Source: Virgibacillus proomii
GTDB taxonomy: Bacteria > Bacillota > Bacilli > Bacillales > Amphibacillaceae
Reading direction: 5' to 3'
Assembly: GCF_018916875.1 (NCBI RefSeq)
Contig: NZ_JAHLNO010000019.1
Location: 496,001 to 560,000 of the forward strand
Length of the DNA stretch: 64,000 nucleotides
Shown here: piece after piece, positions 27,114-35,668 of the stretch
Position numbering within the stretch: position 1 is the first letter of the stretch
Layout of the letters: each line of letters begins with the position of its first letter
Translations under genes and position numbers: made by a program
The notes under the pieces: generated by a model
Database searches by the model: none
The model's input: only the letters and a program-made list of their open reading frames with translations
Told to the model about the DNA's origin: nothing

Positions 27114-28662
27114 ATGTTCATTAAAGCGCTTTATGTAGGGGAATGTCATCGCCTTATCGACAAAACATTAGCGCAACTAGAACAGATACATACACAAATC
27201 AAAAACATACAGAAAAGCATAGAAGGTATTATAGCTTTAGAGGGAGCTTTTAAAGGGAAGACAGCTAAACTCCATTTGAGCTTTTTATCAAGAGGTACAC
27301 ATGCCATTTCTGTTGTTTCTGGAGGGTTTTATTACCAATTACATGGGTACTTTACGGGAAGTAAAACAATCCATACAGCTAAGCTAGAGCCTGTGGAGCA
27401 AGATCTCCATACAATGAAGAACTATGTAAGTCAAATTAGAGAGTTAGGAAACAGTGGTCAGATAAATATTGCAACGTATTAGGCAAGAAAGATAGCTGAT
27501 CAAAAGATTCATCAGAAACTGATGCAAGGTCTCATGAAAAAGGCTGGAAAGAATGCCATAGATTTACAAGTAATTATGGGGGAGCTTGGTAAACGTCTAT
27601 TTTCAAAGTTTACCCCACTAGTAGCGATTCCCATTAACTATTTAACAGAAGCGTTTTGGACTGAAAACAATGAATTACAGCTATCGTGCTATGCATGCCA
27701 TCCTAGCAGCAACGGGGGATAGTTTAACTGCAAGTGAGTTTTCAACAATCGAGCATCTTGTTGTTTCGAAAGTAAAGGTTTCCGATTACAAGGGAATAAG
27801 ACAAGGAATTTATTACACGTTAGCTGATGGCAGGAAAGTGCGGAAGTTCAAATCAGAAACAGGTATAAACTATGAACTAGTTAATACGATTCCAGCTAAT
27901 CGACATAAGCCAATGGATCCAGAAAAAAGCTGGTTAGAAAAGGCTGCCGATGGTGTAAAAAGATACATTTGTAAAAGCAGGAGAATTTGGTGCAACGGCA
28001 TTGTAAAAAAACAGTGGACTTTCTTATTTTAGATGATGTTAAAACAGTAATGAATTCAGAGGCTTCTACAATTGATAGAGTAATATCTGAAGCTTCTATT
28101 CTTCCAGTAGGAAAACCTTTAAAACTGATTAAAGCTGGCGGAACAATTAAATTTACGAATAAAACCAAAATGCCAGCTAAGGAAGGTTAAGGGTAAAGGT
28201 AATAAATTAAGCGAAAACTTAAGGAATAAGTCAGGAGTTGTAACCAAGAGTTTCAATTTAGATAAAAGCCTTAATAAGCAAACAAAACTTATGTATAATA
28301 AAGGAACAATAGGTATAATACCAAAAGAGGTAAGAGATAATCTATTAGGTAAGCATTACAGATCATTCGACGATTTTAGAAAAGACTTTTGGAAATCTAT
28401 AGCAAATTCTGATTTTGCAAAGGAGTTTAATAGCCGAAGTGTTTCAAGAATGCTGGAAGGAAACTCTCCTATCATACCTAAAGTAGAGCATTACGGGAAG
28501 CATAAGTCATATATACTTCACCATAAACAACCTATAGACAAGGGTGGAGATGTATATAATCTTGACAATTTAATGATTACTTCACCTAAAATGTATCAAA
28601 ATATTTTAGATCCTGCATATCATTTTGGGAAAAAAGGGATAAATAAGGAAAGGAGAAGGTAA
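27114..28662 (+). pseudogene. LXG polymorphic toxin with colicin-E-type DNase tip, broken
   Basis: Five reading-frame pieces form one toxin gene. The first (MFIKALYVGECHRLIDKTL, QLEQIHTQIKNIQKSIEGI) is the LXG domain that guides type VII (ESX/Yuk) secretion. Middle pieces read VSDYKGIRQGIYYTLADGRK and TIDRVISEASILPVG. The last piece, from about 28200, is uninterrupted: FRKDFWKSIANSDFAKEF, SVSRMLEGNSP, then the HNH core SYILHHKQPIDKGGDVYN with LDNLMITSPKMYQN. That block parallels the colicin E9/pyocin S DNase end (LHH.KPI..GG.VYD.DN...TPK). Stops at 27480, 27721, 28030 and 28188 with frame changes show the delivery part is dead. GGGAGGAG precedes the ATG. Confidence 0.85.
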
Positions 28663-28665
28663 TTT

Positions 28666-28878
28666 ATAAGTAAAAAATTATCTAAAGAGGAATTAGTTGA
28701 ACTAGTGAAAAAGATATGTAATCCCAAGTTACCTGATGAAGAAGTAAGTGAATATATAGAATTACTAGAAAAAAATGTTCCTCATCCAGCTCCTAGCGAT
28801 TTAATTTTTTGGAGTGATGAGGAGTTATCACCAGAGGAAATAGTGAAGGTTGCTTTAGCATATAAAGAGGAAAAATAA
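28666..28878 (+). pseudogene. Im9-like DNase immunity protein with ATA in place of the start codon
   Basis: The frame encodes about 70 residues: SKKLSKEELVELVKKICNPK, then PDEEVSEYIELLEKN and PHPAPSDLIFWSDEELSPEE. It resembles colicin E-type immunity proteins, which use helices II-III with the (H)P.xSDLI(Y/F) motif to bind the DNase. It directly follows the DNase tip of the LXG gene, its expected target. AGGAGAAGG stands 6 bases before ATA (28666-28668), where ATG is expected, and no other good start exists before the conserved region. Thus the coding part is intact but translation is probably poor or lost. Confidence 0.75.
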
Positions 28879-28896
28879 TTTATTAGAGTGATAACT

Positions 28897-28935
28897 AAAA
28901 CACCTTGATTGGTAATAGCCTTTCAAGGTGTTTTA
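28897..28935 (+). terminator. Terminator after the toxin-immunity pair
   Basis: AAAACACCTTGA pairs with TCAAGGTGTTTTA over a 14-base loop; it also works for the leftward gene that ends at 28949. Confidence 0.75.
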
Positions 28936-28948
28936 CCGTAAATTAAAA

Positions 28949-29311
28949 TTAATAAAAACCACGACGTTTTATTTCAAAGTTCCTTGCTTTACTCAAATAC
29001 TTCATATAAACTTTTTCAGTCATTTCTTTTAACTGTTCAGGAGTATAACTCCAAACACCAGACTTATCTTGATATTTCCATCTATATTCTGTTTTACCTA
29101 TTCTTTTTATGTCTATATGGTATTTGCTGTACATTTGTTGCTTAGCTGCAACAAGGTCTTTTTCTAAAAGTCTAATTGCTTCATCTGTTAAATCCAAATA
29201 TATGTTAGTTTCTTGAAGACCATCGAAATGTTTTTGATCATGTTTAAACACAGCAATTGCAAGTGGAATAGTAATAAAATCAACTGCAAGTTTTCTTAGT
29301 TCGTTATTCAT
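28949..29311 (-). CDS. Hypothetical soluble protein
   Basis: From the ATG at 29311 (AGGTGAT 4-5 bases upstream) it has 120 residues, starting MNNELRKLAVDFITIPLAIA. The first 20 residues may form a hydrophobic helix; the rest is charged and helical (DEAIRLLEKDLVAAKQQMY), followed by a small strand region (YRWKYQDKSGVWSYTPEQL). I do not recognise a family. It converges with the LXG toxin and immunity genes, where small accessory or extra immunity genes are common, but nothing in the sequence proves such a role. Confidence 0.6.
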   Translation of the reverse strand: MNNELRKLAVDFITIPLAIAVFKHDQKHFDGLQETNIYLDLTDEAIRLLEKDLVAAKQQMYSKYHIDIKRIGKTEYRWKYQDKSGVWSYTPEQLKEMTEKVYMKYLSKARNFEIKRRGFY

Positions 29312-29399
29312 GTTGATCACCTATATAGAGGAACATTTGTTCCTATTGTATGCAAGTTGATTATGTTTTATCAACAGTTACTTTTTACCAAAATAAAAA

Positions 29400-29690
29400 G
29401 AGGCTGGGACATAACTAAAACAGCTGATTAAAAAACGAACAATAAATCGTCCTTGTGTATACGCAAGTTTTTAGCGTAGTCAAAATATGTAGACTCCTGC
29501 GGGAATAGCTCGAGCTGAAGATCCCGCAGGAAAGCGATCTTTGCTTTCCGAGGAAGCTGAGGCCGTGCCCGCGGAAAGCGAAATAGTTTGACGTAGCGAT
29601 GATAGGAATTTTTTTAACACAAACAAACCGAACAATTATAAATGAATTGTTCGGTTTTTGCTATTTAGTATTTGCTTATGTCCCAGCCTC
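29400..29690. mobile_element. 291-bp element with terminal inverted repeats
   Basis: GAGGCTGGGACATAA at the left end is mirrored by TTATGTCCCAGCCTC at the right end. Inside are a GC-rich block (CTCCTGCGGGAATAGC, GATCCCGCAGGAAAGCG) and a terminator-like ACCGAACAATT/AATTGTTCGGT hairpin. No coding frame is present. Elements with these ends are scattered through Bacillaceae genomes, so it is a MITE-like or REP-like element. Base composition is far more GC-rich than the flanks. Confidence 0.75.
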
Positions 29691-29739
29691 TAAATTATTT
29701 AAACAGGTTTTTAATCAACTTAAAAATATCAAATGTTGT

Positions 29740-29926
29740 TTTATCCCGCATGTAAGGTGCCGTAAGCCTCCCACTTCAAGACCTGAGTTGATACAACAGG
29801 GTCTAAGTGGGAGAAAACGGCACCTAAATGCCCGATTCGTTCAAGGGCCTTTAGGTCATACCCTTGTGGTACTAACATTCAGTAGGAGATGGAAGAAAAC
29901 TCCTACTGAATGAAGTTTCACTTTAT
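29740..29926 (+). mobile_element. Structured repeat family A, well-preserved copy
   Basis: Almost identical to 22111-22298, with the same nested GGTGCCGT/ACGGCACC hairpin, CCCGATTCGTTCAAGGG linker, TACCCTTGTGGTA hairpin, right hairpin and CACTTTAT end. The near-identity of two copies 7.6 kb apart suggests recent movement or gene conversion. Confidence 0.75.
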
Positions 29927-30183
29927 TATATACCTTATTATATGCTGCCTTTTTAGATTAAGTACCCCCATTCTCCAGCAGGTCCAAACCAACCAATTTC
30001 CTGGCATTAGTTTTTCCACGACAAAACTACCTCCTCAACCATAATCGAAACTAGTTACAAAAAGGTGGCATTAATTTTTATGAAAAAATAATAGCCCCTT
30101 AGATGAATAAGAACCACTAAAAACCAATCTATAATAAAGATTCGCCGTCAAAATGCCATCGAAAGAATAAAATGAAATTAAAA

Positions 30184-30218
30184 ATGCGACTCTTGAAATT
30201 TTCAAGAGTCGCATTATA
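30184..30218 (-). terminator. Terminator of tRNA-Thr
   Basis: ATGCGACTCTTGAAA and TTTCAAGAGTCGCAT form a perfect stem just downstream of the leftward tRNA, followed on the minus strand by a T-run. Confidence 0.8.
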
Positions 30219-30235
30219 TCAAAGTTTATCCATGA

Positions 30236-30308
30236 TGCTGGTGAGAGGATTCGAACCTCCGACCCCTTCATTACGAGTGAAGTGCACTACCAGCTGTGCT
30301 ACACCAGC
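30236..30308 (-). tRNA. tRNA-Thr(CGT)
   Basis: Minus-strand sequence begins GCTGGTGTAGCACAGCTGG and ends TCTCACCAGCA. The acceptor stem is GCTGGTG/CACCAGC. The anticodon arm is CTTCA-CTCGTAA-TGAAG, anticodon CGT reading ACG. The T arm is GGAGGTTCGAATCCTC. CCA is not encoded. Its upstream side faces the phosphonate cluster. Confidence 0.95.
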
Positions 30309-30309
30309 A

Positions 30310-30937
30310 GATAGATCACATAAAATATAATACTCCTATTGAATACTTTCATCAACCCCTATGTATATAATAATAATAATCCTAAAAGAGGTACTTTTAA
30401 GTAAATTCAGATATTGTTTATAGTTGATAGATAGGAGGAGTAAAATCCTTATAATTGATGAGTTGATATACAGTTTTGAACAGGAAAATAATTGGATACA
30501 GAGTTTAAAAGAAAACGCAAGAAGAAATTTTTTTTAGCAGAATAAAAAAATGGTTTAGCCGAAATAATTAGTTGCTTTACAAGGTGGGATCCATCCATTC
30601 TAGAAGAAATGCTTTTCATAAGGCAAGATAATTAGGAGTGTACAGTTTGAAGTGATTAACACTAGAGCTTCTGCATATGCATATCTTGATTAACAGTAGA
30701 ACATTTGATTAATAAAAGATAATGATGCGAGAAAAGTTGGTTGCAGTTTCAAGGGGGAAAACAGAAGCTGATTGTTTACAACATTTACACTAGAGGAATG
30801 AGACAAGTATTCGGGTTATTCCTATATGGTTACGATAACCATTCATAAACAACAGATTGATCAATTTTTACAAGAAGCAAGTATTTCAAAATTTTGAATG
30901 AAAGATAATTAATTAAATGGTTCTCACCGAAAAAGGT
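30310..30937. other. Decayed DNA between tRNA-Thr and the IS relic
   Basis: Short broken frames occur, e.g. IDELIYSFEQENNWIQSLKE near 30450, QFEVINTRASAYAYLD near 30645 and SGYSYMVTITIHKQQIDQFL near 30815. I recognise none of them. No ribosome site, RNA gene or intact gene is visible, so it is the debris of several lost genes. Confidence 0.5.
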
Positions 30938-31265
30938 TCAAAAACCCCCTACTAGATTAAAGTCAAGGGTATCATTTGAGCGCTTGTATGGAGCTAATGT
31001 TTGTTGTTGGAACTTCCCCATTTCGATCTCTCGGAATACGAAGTTGCAATTCTCCTTATTCCGTTTTAAAAGTACGATCATAAAAGCCGTTGTGATAGTT
31101 ACTAGAATGAACTCCTTTTCATTCATCGGCTCATAATCAACCAAACACGGTTAGTTCTTGTTTTAGTAGCTGATTGATAGTTGTTTCCAAGTGACGACGA
31201 AAAACTTCTTCAATATCTTGTTTTTTGCTATTACCTCGATTAAATCTATAATAAGGATATTTCAT
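30938..31265 (-). pseudogene. IS256-family transposase N-terminal relic
   Basis: Minus-strand frames read MKYPYYRFNRGNSKKQ, then QDIEEVFRRHLETTINQLLK and QELTVFG. Next comes VDYEPMNEKEF, and finally GKFQQQTLAPYKRSNDTL. The order (I)NQLLKxELTxFxDYEP ... QQTLAPYKRSNDTLE is the N-terminal region of IS256-type transposases. Frameshifts and the loss of the DDE catalytic part show it is dead. It lies just outside the phosphonate cluster and may mark how that cluster arrived. Confidence 0.75.
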
Positions 31266-31374
31266 AGGGAAGACCTCTTTTCTGTGAATGTAGTTGGCTA
31301 ACTTTATTCTACAAAAAGGGGCTTCCTTTTTCTATGAACATCTTAGTAGTTTTTTTCTATTTAAACAAAATATT

Positions 31375-32565
31375 TTACACTCTCGAAAAATAATTGAGGT
31401 GAATGCTATCCATAAAGGTATTTTTTATCTCATTTAATTTACTTAAATTCTTATGCCAAAATATAACGTGACCAACTCTACTTAATGAGTCTTTCAATTC
31501 TGGGATGTATTCCCCAAGTTTATAATCAAAATGATACTCAACCACATTATCATTAATCGGTTGGTTAATCTGTAGTCCTTTTAGTAATCCAGGTTCCGTT
31601 TCAATAAATCTGATACAAGCGAAGGAATTGGGTACTGGCGATGTAATGTTTATAGTTTTACTTAATGATTCAATAGCTAGGGCATATTGATCAAGACCTG
31701 AGGTTAAATAATGAAGATATGGAATCTTATCACCACCTGGTCTAGTATGAGCTTCTATTAGAACAGGTTGATTTTTATTATTGTCCCATTTAAATTCTAG
31801 GTGACCTGCGCCAAATTCAATATTTAACGCATTGAGAACTTTAATTGTGTAGTCATTAATAATATTTGATTCTAATTCGCTTAGTTTTGCCGGCACAGAA
31901 TGACCTATCTCAACAAAGTTGGGGAGTCCGGTAGTATCTTTTTCAGTAATACCAATAATATTATGAAATCCATTAGAAGAAACTGTTTCTACACTAAATT
32001 CATTACCATCAATATAAGGTTCAATTATCCATTCAGTATTTTTATTATTAATATTTTTTTCTTTCCAGTTATTCCAATCTAATTTGCCACCAATAAAAGA
32101 AATGTTTTTACTACCATATCCGTCTGAAGGTTTCACAATAAGATTCAAATCTATATTTGATAAATCAGGAATTTCATCTATCAAACCATGCCAGAAACAT
32201 AATGACAATTCCTCATATTTATTTAGAGCTTTCCTCATTTCTATTTTATTTCTAGTATTTTTAATAGCAGTTATAGAGTTTGTTTTTAAATTGAAATATT
32301 CACTTGCAATGGCAGCAGTTTCAAGACCAAGTTCTGTAAAACTAATAATTAATGAAGACTTTCCGTGCATTTTATGAATAGATTTGATCAATTCAATAGT
32401 TTCGAAGGAATCACTAATATCAGAAAAGTATATAGATAACACTTCACTAGTAACATACTTATTTAGTTCTTTTCCTTTTTTTTCTATAACAACAACATCA
32501 TAATTTAATTTCCTAGCAGCTTTTATACCTAATTCACTTGCTCCAAGCATTATGATTAAGCCCAT
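31375..32565 (-). CDS. ATP-grasp ligase, divergent gene of the phosphonate cluster
   Basis: This is a 396-residue carboxylate-amine ligase. The N-terminal pre-ATP-grasp domain starts MGLIIMLGASELGIKAA. The ATP-binding lysine region is LIVKPSDGYGSKN, followed by EWIIEPYIDGNEFSVE. The Mg-binding end is FGAGHLEFKWDNN and PVLIEAHTRPGGDK. The overall form is that of BacD/LAL-type L-amino acid ligases, which activate a carboxylate as acyl phosphate and join an amine. The ATG at 32565 has CAGGAGGA upstream. It reads away from the other cluster genes from a shared 115-base control region. I infer that it joins an amino acid to the phosphonate or makes the peptide part; its substrate is unknown. Confidence 0.85.
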   Translation of the reverse strand: MGLIIMLGASELGIKAARKLNYDVVVIEKKGKELNKYVTSEVLSIYFSDISDSFETIELIKSIHKMHGKSSLIISFTELGLETAAIASEYFNLKTNSITAIKNTRNKIEMRKALNKYEELSLCFWHGLIDEIPDLSNIDLNLIVKPSDGYGSKNISFIGGKLDWNNWKEKNINNKNTEWIIEPYIDGNEFSVETVSSNGFHNIIGITEKDTTGLPNFVEIGHSVPAKLSELESNIINDYTIKVLNALNIEFGAGHLEFKWDNNKNQPVLIEAHTRPGGDKIPYLHYLTSGLDQYALAIESLSKTINITSPVPNSFACIRFIETEPGLLKGLQINQPINDNVVEYHFDYKLGEYIPELKDSLSRVGHVIFWHKNLSKLNEIKNTFMDSIHLNYFSRV

Positions 32566-32636
32566 TTATAAATTCCTCCTGAAAGAATTTGTTATTTTTA
32601 CAAAAATATGTAATAATAGAAAAATAAAAATCGAAT

Positions 32637-32666
32637 TTTTCAGAAACTTATTTGGTTTATTATAAT
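32637..32666 (+). promoter_or_regulatory. Probable promoter of the phosphonate operon
   Basis: TATAAT at 32661-32666 lies 18 bases after TTTTCA (32637-32642), and the ribosome site GGGAGGGG follows almost at once, so the leader would be only a few bases long. On the other strand TATTAT/TACATA elements could serve the divergent ligase gene. Confidence 0.4.
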
Positions 32667-32680
32667 ATGGGAGGGGTATT

Positions 32681-33172
32681 ATGGCAAGTATCTCTAAAGA
32701 AATTATCAAAAGCTTACTAAAACATGACTATACTTACTACACAGGAGTTCCTTGCTCTTTACTGAAAGGGATATTCTTAGAATTAGAGAATAAAACTTTC
32801 CGGGATATTCAGTACTTTCCTGCAATAAGAGAGGATTCAGCAGTAGGATTAGCATCAGGCTTTAGTCTGAGTGGAGAGAAAAGCGTTGTATTGATGCAGA
32901 ATTCTGGGCTGGGTTATTGTTTAAATGTTTTGACCTCATTTAATTTGATTTATGATGTCCCTACTTTACTAATTATCAGCTGGCGTGGATACAATTCTGA
33001 TGCGGTAGAGCATGACGTTATTGGAAAAAAACTGCTTGATGTTTTAAGTTCTGTTGATATTCCATACGAAGTGTTAAATTTAGAAAATATAAAAAATTCA
33101 ATAACGCCTTTGATAAATACTATTAATTCTACCAAACGTCCTGCGGCACTAATTATAAAAGATAATGTTTAA
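32681..33172 (+). CDS. Phosphonopyruvate decarboxylase, alpha subunit
   Basis: This 163-residue protein is the N-terminal (pyrimidine-binding) half of a ThDP enzyme. It has YYTGVPCSLLKGIFLELENK, AIREDSAVGLASGFSLSGEK (the catalytic-type Glu) and VVLMQNSGLGYCLNVLTSF, all Ppd hallmarks. With the next gene it decarboxylates phosphonopyruvate to phosphonoacetaldehyde, the step that pulls the unfavourable PEP mutase equilibrium forward. Ppd is usually one chain of about 380 residues; a two-gene form is known in the rhizocticin cluster and in the related sulfopyruvate decarboxylase ComDE. GGGAGGGG precedes the ATG. The nearby PEP mutase makes Ppd much more likely than ComD. Confidence 0.9.
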   Translation: MASISKEIIKSLLKHDYTYYTGVPCSLLKGIFLELENKTFRDIQYFPAIREDSAVGLASGFSLSGEKSVVLMQNSGLGYCLNVLTSFNLIYDVPTLLIISWRGYNSDAVEHDVIGKKLLDVLSSVDIPYEVLNLENIKNSITPLINTINSTKRPAALIIKDNV

Positions 33173-33184
33173 AGGGGAGATAAG

Positions 33185-33748
33185 ATGAAAAAAGCAGAGG
33201 CTATATTAAGTCTAGTAAATACTAATTCTGAATCATACATAGTGAGTACATGCGGTTATATAAGCAGAGAATTATATAACCTTAAAGATAATGATCATAA
33301 TTTTTATATGGTAGGGTCAATGGGAATGGCAGCTCCAATAGGTTTAGGTGTTGCTATTGTAAATCCAAGCGTTGAGGTCATAGTGTTGGATGGTGATGGA
33401 TCATTGTTGATGAACATGGGGTTCATGTCTATGGTTGGAAACTTAAAACTGAAAAATTTTACACATGTAGTACTTGATAATCAAATGCATGAGAGTACAG
33501 GAGGTCAAGAAACAATAAATATAGATAACATTTGTAAAGTTGCGGAAAGTTTGGGATATAGAAAAGGAATAGTAATTAAGGATCTTAATGAAATACCTGC
33601 CGTAAAAGATTTTAGTGGTCCTATATTGATACATATCGAAGTGGAAGCTAAAGATAGCTCAATTGGAAAAAGAGTTCACTGGTCACCACAAGAGATAGTC
33701 GAAAGATTTCAGAAGTCGATTTTTCATGAGAGAGAGTTAATGAAATGA
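33185..33748 (+). CDS. Phosphonopyruvate decarboxylase, beta subunit
   Basis: This 187-residue protein is the ThDP/Mg2+-binding half. It has MVGSMGMAAPIGLGVAI, then VIVLDGDGSLLMNMGFM (GDG...N ThDP motif), then VLDNQMHESTGGQET, which is characteristic of Ppd. It starts 13 bases after the alpha gene with AAGGGGAG before the ATG, and overlaps the aldolase start by four bases, so stoichiometric, coupled translation is expected. The two chains together equal the normal single-chain enzyme. Confidence 0.92.
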   Translation: MKKAEAILSLVNTNSESYIVSTCGYISRELYNLKDNDHNFYMVGSMGMAAPIGLGVAIVNPSVEVIVLDGDGSLLMNMGFMSMVGNLKLKNFTHVVLDNQMHESTGGQETINIDNICKVAESLGYRKGIVIKDLNEIPAVKDFSGPILIHIEVEAKDSSIGKRVHWSPQEIVERFQKSIFHERELMK

Positions 33749-34758
33749 AGAATATAAACAATATTGACTGTACTCTTAGAGACGGTGGGAATTTAAATAA
33801 TTGGCATTTCTCTAATTCAGAAATTGAAAATATTATTAAGGGGTTGGATCAAGCTAGAATTGATATCATTGAAATTGGTTATAAAGGAGGTTCAAGCAGT
33901 AATAAACAAAAAGATGTAGGAGACGCTGCGAGGTGTGATCCAAGCTTCATTGAAAATCTGCCAAATCTTGCGAACTCCATGTATGCAATTATGATTGCGC
34001 CAAGTGTTGAAACAAAATTAAGTATAATTGAAGAAATAGATAGAGAAAAGATAACTTGGATAAGAATAGCAGCCTATCCAGAAAATATTGCTCTAGCATT
34101 TCCGTTTATCAAGTATGCCAAGAACTGCGGATTTAATGTTTCTATGAACTTAATGGGGGCTAGTAAAGTATCACCAGCTGAGATTTTAATAATTGCCCAA
34201 AAAATAAAAGAGTTAAATGTTAATCTTTTCTGTATAGCAGATTCTTTTGGGTCCATGATACCGGAGCAGGTAAAAGAAATATTTAATTTAGTTTTAGGAA
34301 ATATAAATATTGACATGGGTTTTCATGGTCATAATAATTTAGGTTTAGCTTTTACAAATGCACTAACAGCTATAGAAACAGGCGCAACCTTCATTGATAC
34401 ATCGTTGAATGGAATGGCTAGAGGAGCTGGCAATTTACCTACCGAACAGTTCGTATCAGCAATAAATAAATTTAACATATGTTCCAAATACGATAGCCAG
34501 CCTCTTTTAGAAACAGCGGAGTACTTATTAGAGGAAGTAATGGATGAACCAATGAGGATATCTAAAGCTGAGATATTATGTGGTATTAATGATTTACACT
34601 ATTATTACTTTGATATTATTGATAAAGTATGCAAAGAAAATAATTATGATTTATATCATTTTGCTGAGTTATTATCAAAAAGAACCGCTTCATCAGTTGA
34701 TAAAAAGATTGTAGACGAGGTAGTAAAAATTGTAGAAAAGGGAGATTTTCAAACATGA
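33745..34758 (+). CDS. DRE-TIM aldolase (HMG-CoA lyase/4-hydroxy-2-oxovalerate aldolase type)
   Basis: This 337-residue TIM-barrel enzyme has the DRE motif in NNIDCTLRDGGNLNNWHF (residues 4-21). ADSFGSMIPEQV and FHGHNNLGLAFTNAL carry the metal-binding His pair, and MARGAGNLPTEQF follows. The best relatives are aldolases of the DmpG/BphI type, not acyl-CoA-using synthases. In the rhizocticin pathway a related aldolase joins phosphonoacetaldehyde to a C3/C4 oxo-acid, giving a hydroxy-oxo-phosphonopentanoate. Lying directly between Ppd and PEP mutase, this one probably does similar chemistry. An alternative is a citrate-type phosphonomethylmalate synthase, less likely since that uses oxaloacetate and phosphonoacetate chemistry. 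Confidence 0.82.
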   Translation: MKNINNIDCTLRDGGNLNNWHFSNSEIENIIKGLDQARIDIIEIGYKGGSSSNKQKDVGDAARCDPSFIENLPNLANSMYAIMIAPSVETKLSIIEEIDREKITWIRIAAYPENIALAFPFIKYAKNCGFNVSMNLMGASKVSPAEILIIAQKIKELNVNLFCIADSFGSMIPEQVKEIFNLVLGNINIDMGFHGHNNLGLAFTNALTAIETGATFIDTSLNGMARGAGNLPTEQFVSAINKFNICSKYDSQPLLETAEYLLEEVMDEPMRISKAEILCGINDLHYYYFDIIDKVCKENNYDLYHFAELLSKRTASSVDKKIVDEVVKIVEKGDFQT

Positions 34759-35612
34759 AAACTGAAAATTTAAGAAGTTTGGTGAATTCTGGTAAGATAA
34801 TGAAGGTAATGGGAGCACATAATGGATTAAGTGCAAAATTGGCAGAAAATGCAGGGTTTGATGCTATTTGGGCTAGCGGTTTTGAAATTGCTGCAACTTA
34901 TGCTGTTCCTGATGCAAATATATTAACAATGACAGAAAATTTAAATGTGGCTCATTTGATTAATAAATCTGTTTCAATACCTGTAATTTGTGATTGTGAT
35001 TCGGGTTATGGTGACATAAATAATGTAGCACATATGATAAAAGAATACGAAAGTATAGGTATTTCAGGTGTATGTATAGAAGATAAACCTTTTCCAAAGT
35101 TAAATAGCTTTTTAGGAGAAGGACAAGAATTGGAGGATATAGAAATATTTTCAGAAAAAATTAGGATCGCTCAGGAAACGAAGAAAAACAAGGATATGGT
35201 AGTGATTGCAAGAATAGAAGCGTTTATAGCTGGAAAAGGCTTATCAGAAGTTTTAAAAAGAGCTTACGCTTATGAAAAAGCAGGTGCAGATGCATTATTA
35301 ATACATTCTAAAAAGAAAGATGTAAGTGAAATATATGATTTTTGCAAATCTTATAAAGGAGATCTTCCTATTGTAATTGTCCCAACGACGTATCCAGACG
35401 TAAATTTAGGAATGCTAGAAAAACATGGAGTTCAATTAGTTATATATGCAAATCATGGAATAAGAAGTTCTGTAAATGCGATGCAAGAAACATTTAAAAG
35501 TATTATTAAGGATGGTAATACGGTTAATATTGAAAACAGCATTACCTCAATGGAAGAAATATTTAGATTGCAAGGAACGAAAAACTTAAAGAAGCCAACT
35601 TATAATATGTAA
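34755..35612 (+). CDS. pepM: Phosphoenolpyruvate mutase
   Basis: This 285-residue enzyme of the isocitrate-lyase superfamily makes the C-P bond (PEP to phosphonopyruvate), the entry step of nearly all natural phosphonates. KVMGAHNGLSAKLAENAGF leads in, PVICDCDSGYGDINNV supplies the Mg2+ ligands, and GVCIEDKPFPKLNSF contains EDK, five residues, then NS. This EDKx5NS signature separates true mutases from lyases and hydrolases. Length is normal. It overlaps the aldolase gene by four bases. The presence of this signature is the strongest evidence that the region makes a phosphonate. Confidence 0.95.
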   Translation: MKTENLRSLVNSGKIMKVMGAHNGLSAKLAENAGFDAIWASGFEIAATYAVPDANILTMTENLNVAHLINKSVSIPVICDCDSGYGDINNVAHMIKEYESIGISGVCIEDKPFPKLNSFLGEGQELEDIEIFSEKIRIAQETKKNKDMVVIARIEAFIAGKGLSEVLKRAYAYEKAGADALLIHSKKKDVSEIYDFCKSYKGDLPIVIVPTTYPDVNLGMLEKHGVQLVIYANHGIRSSVNAMQETFKSIIKDGNTVNIENSITSMEEIFRLQGTKNLKKPTYNM

Positions 35613-35668
35613 AAGTAAACATTGTGATTGGATATGATGTCAAATTATTGAACAAAAGGAGCATATAT

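Noticed and set aside
32681..33748. Sulfopyruvate decarboxylase (ComD/ComE) instead of Ppd
   Set aside because: The two-subunit form fits both, but PEP mutase lies in the same operon and no sulfolactate-pathway gene is present.
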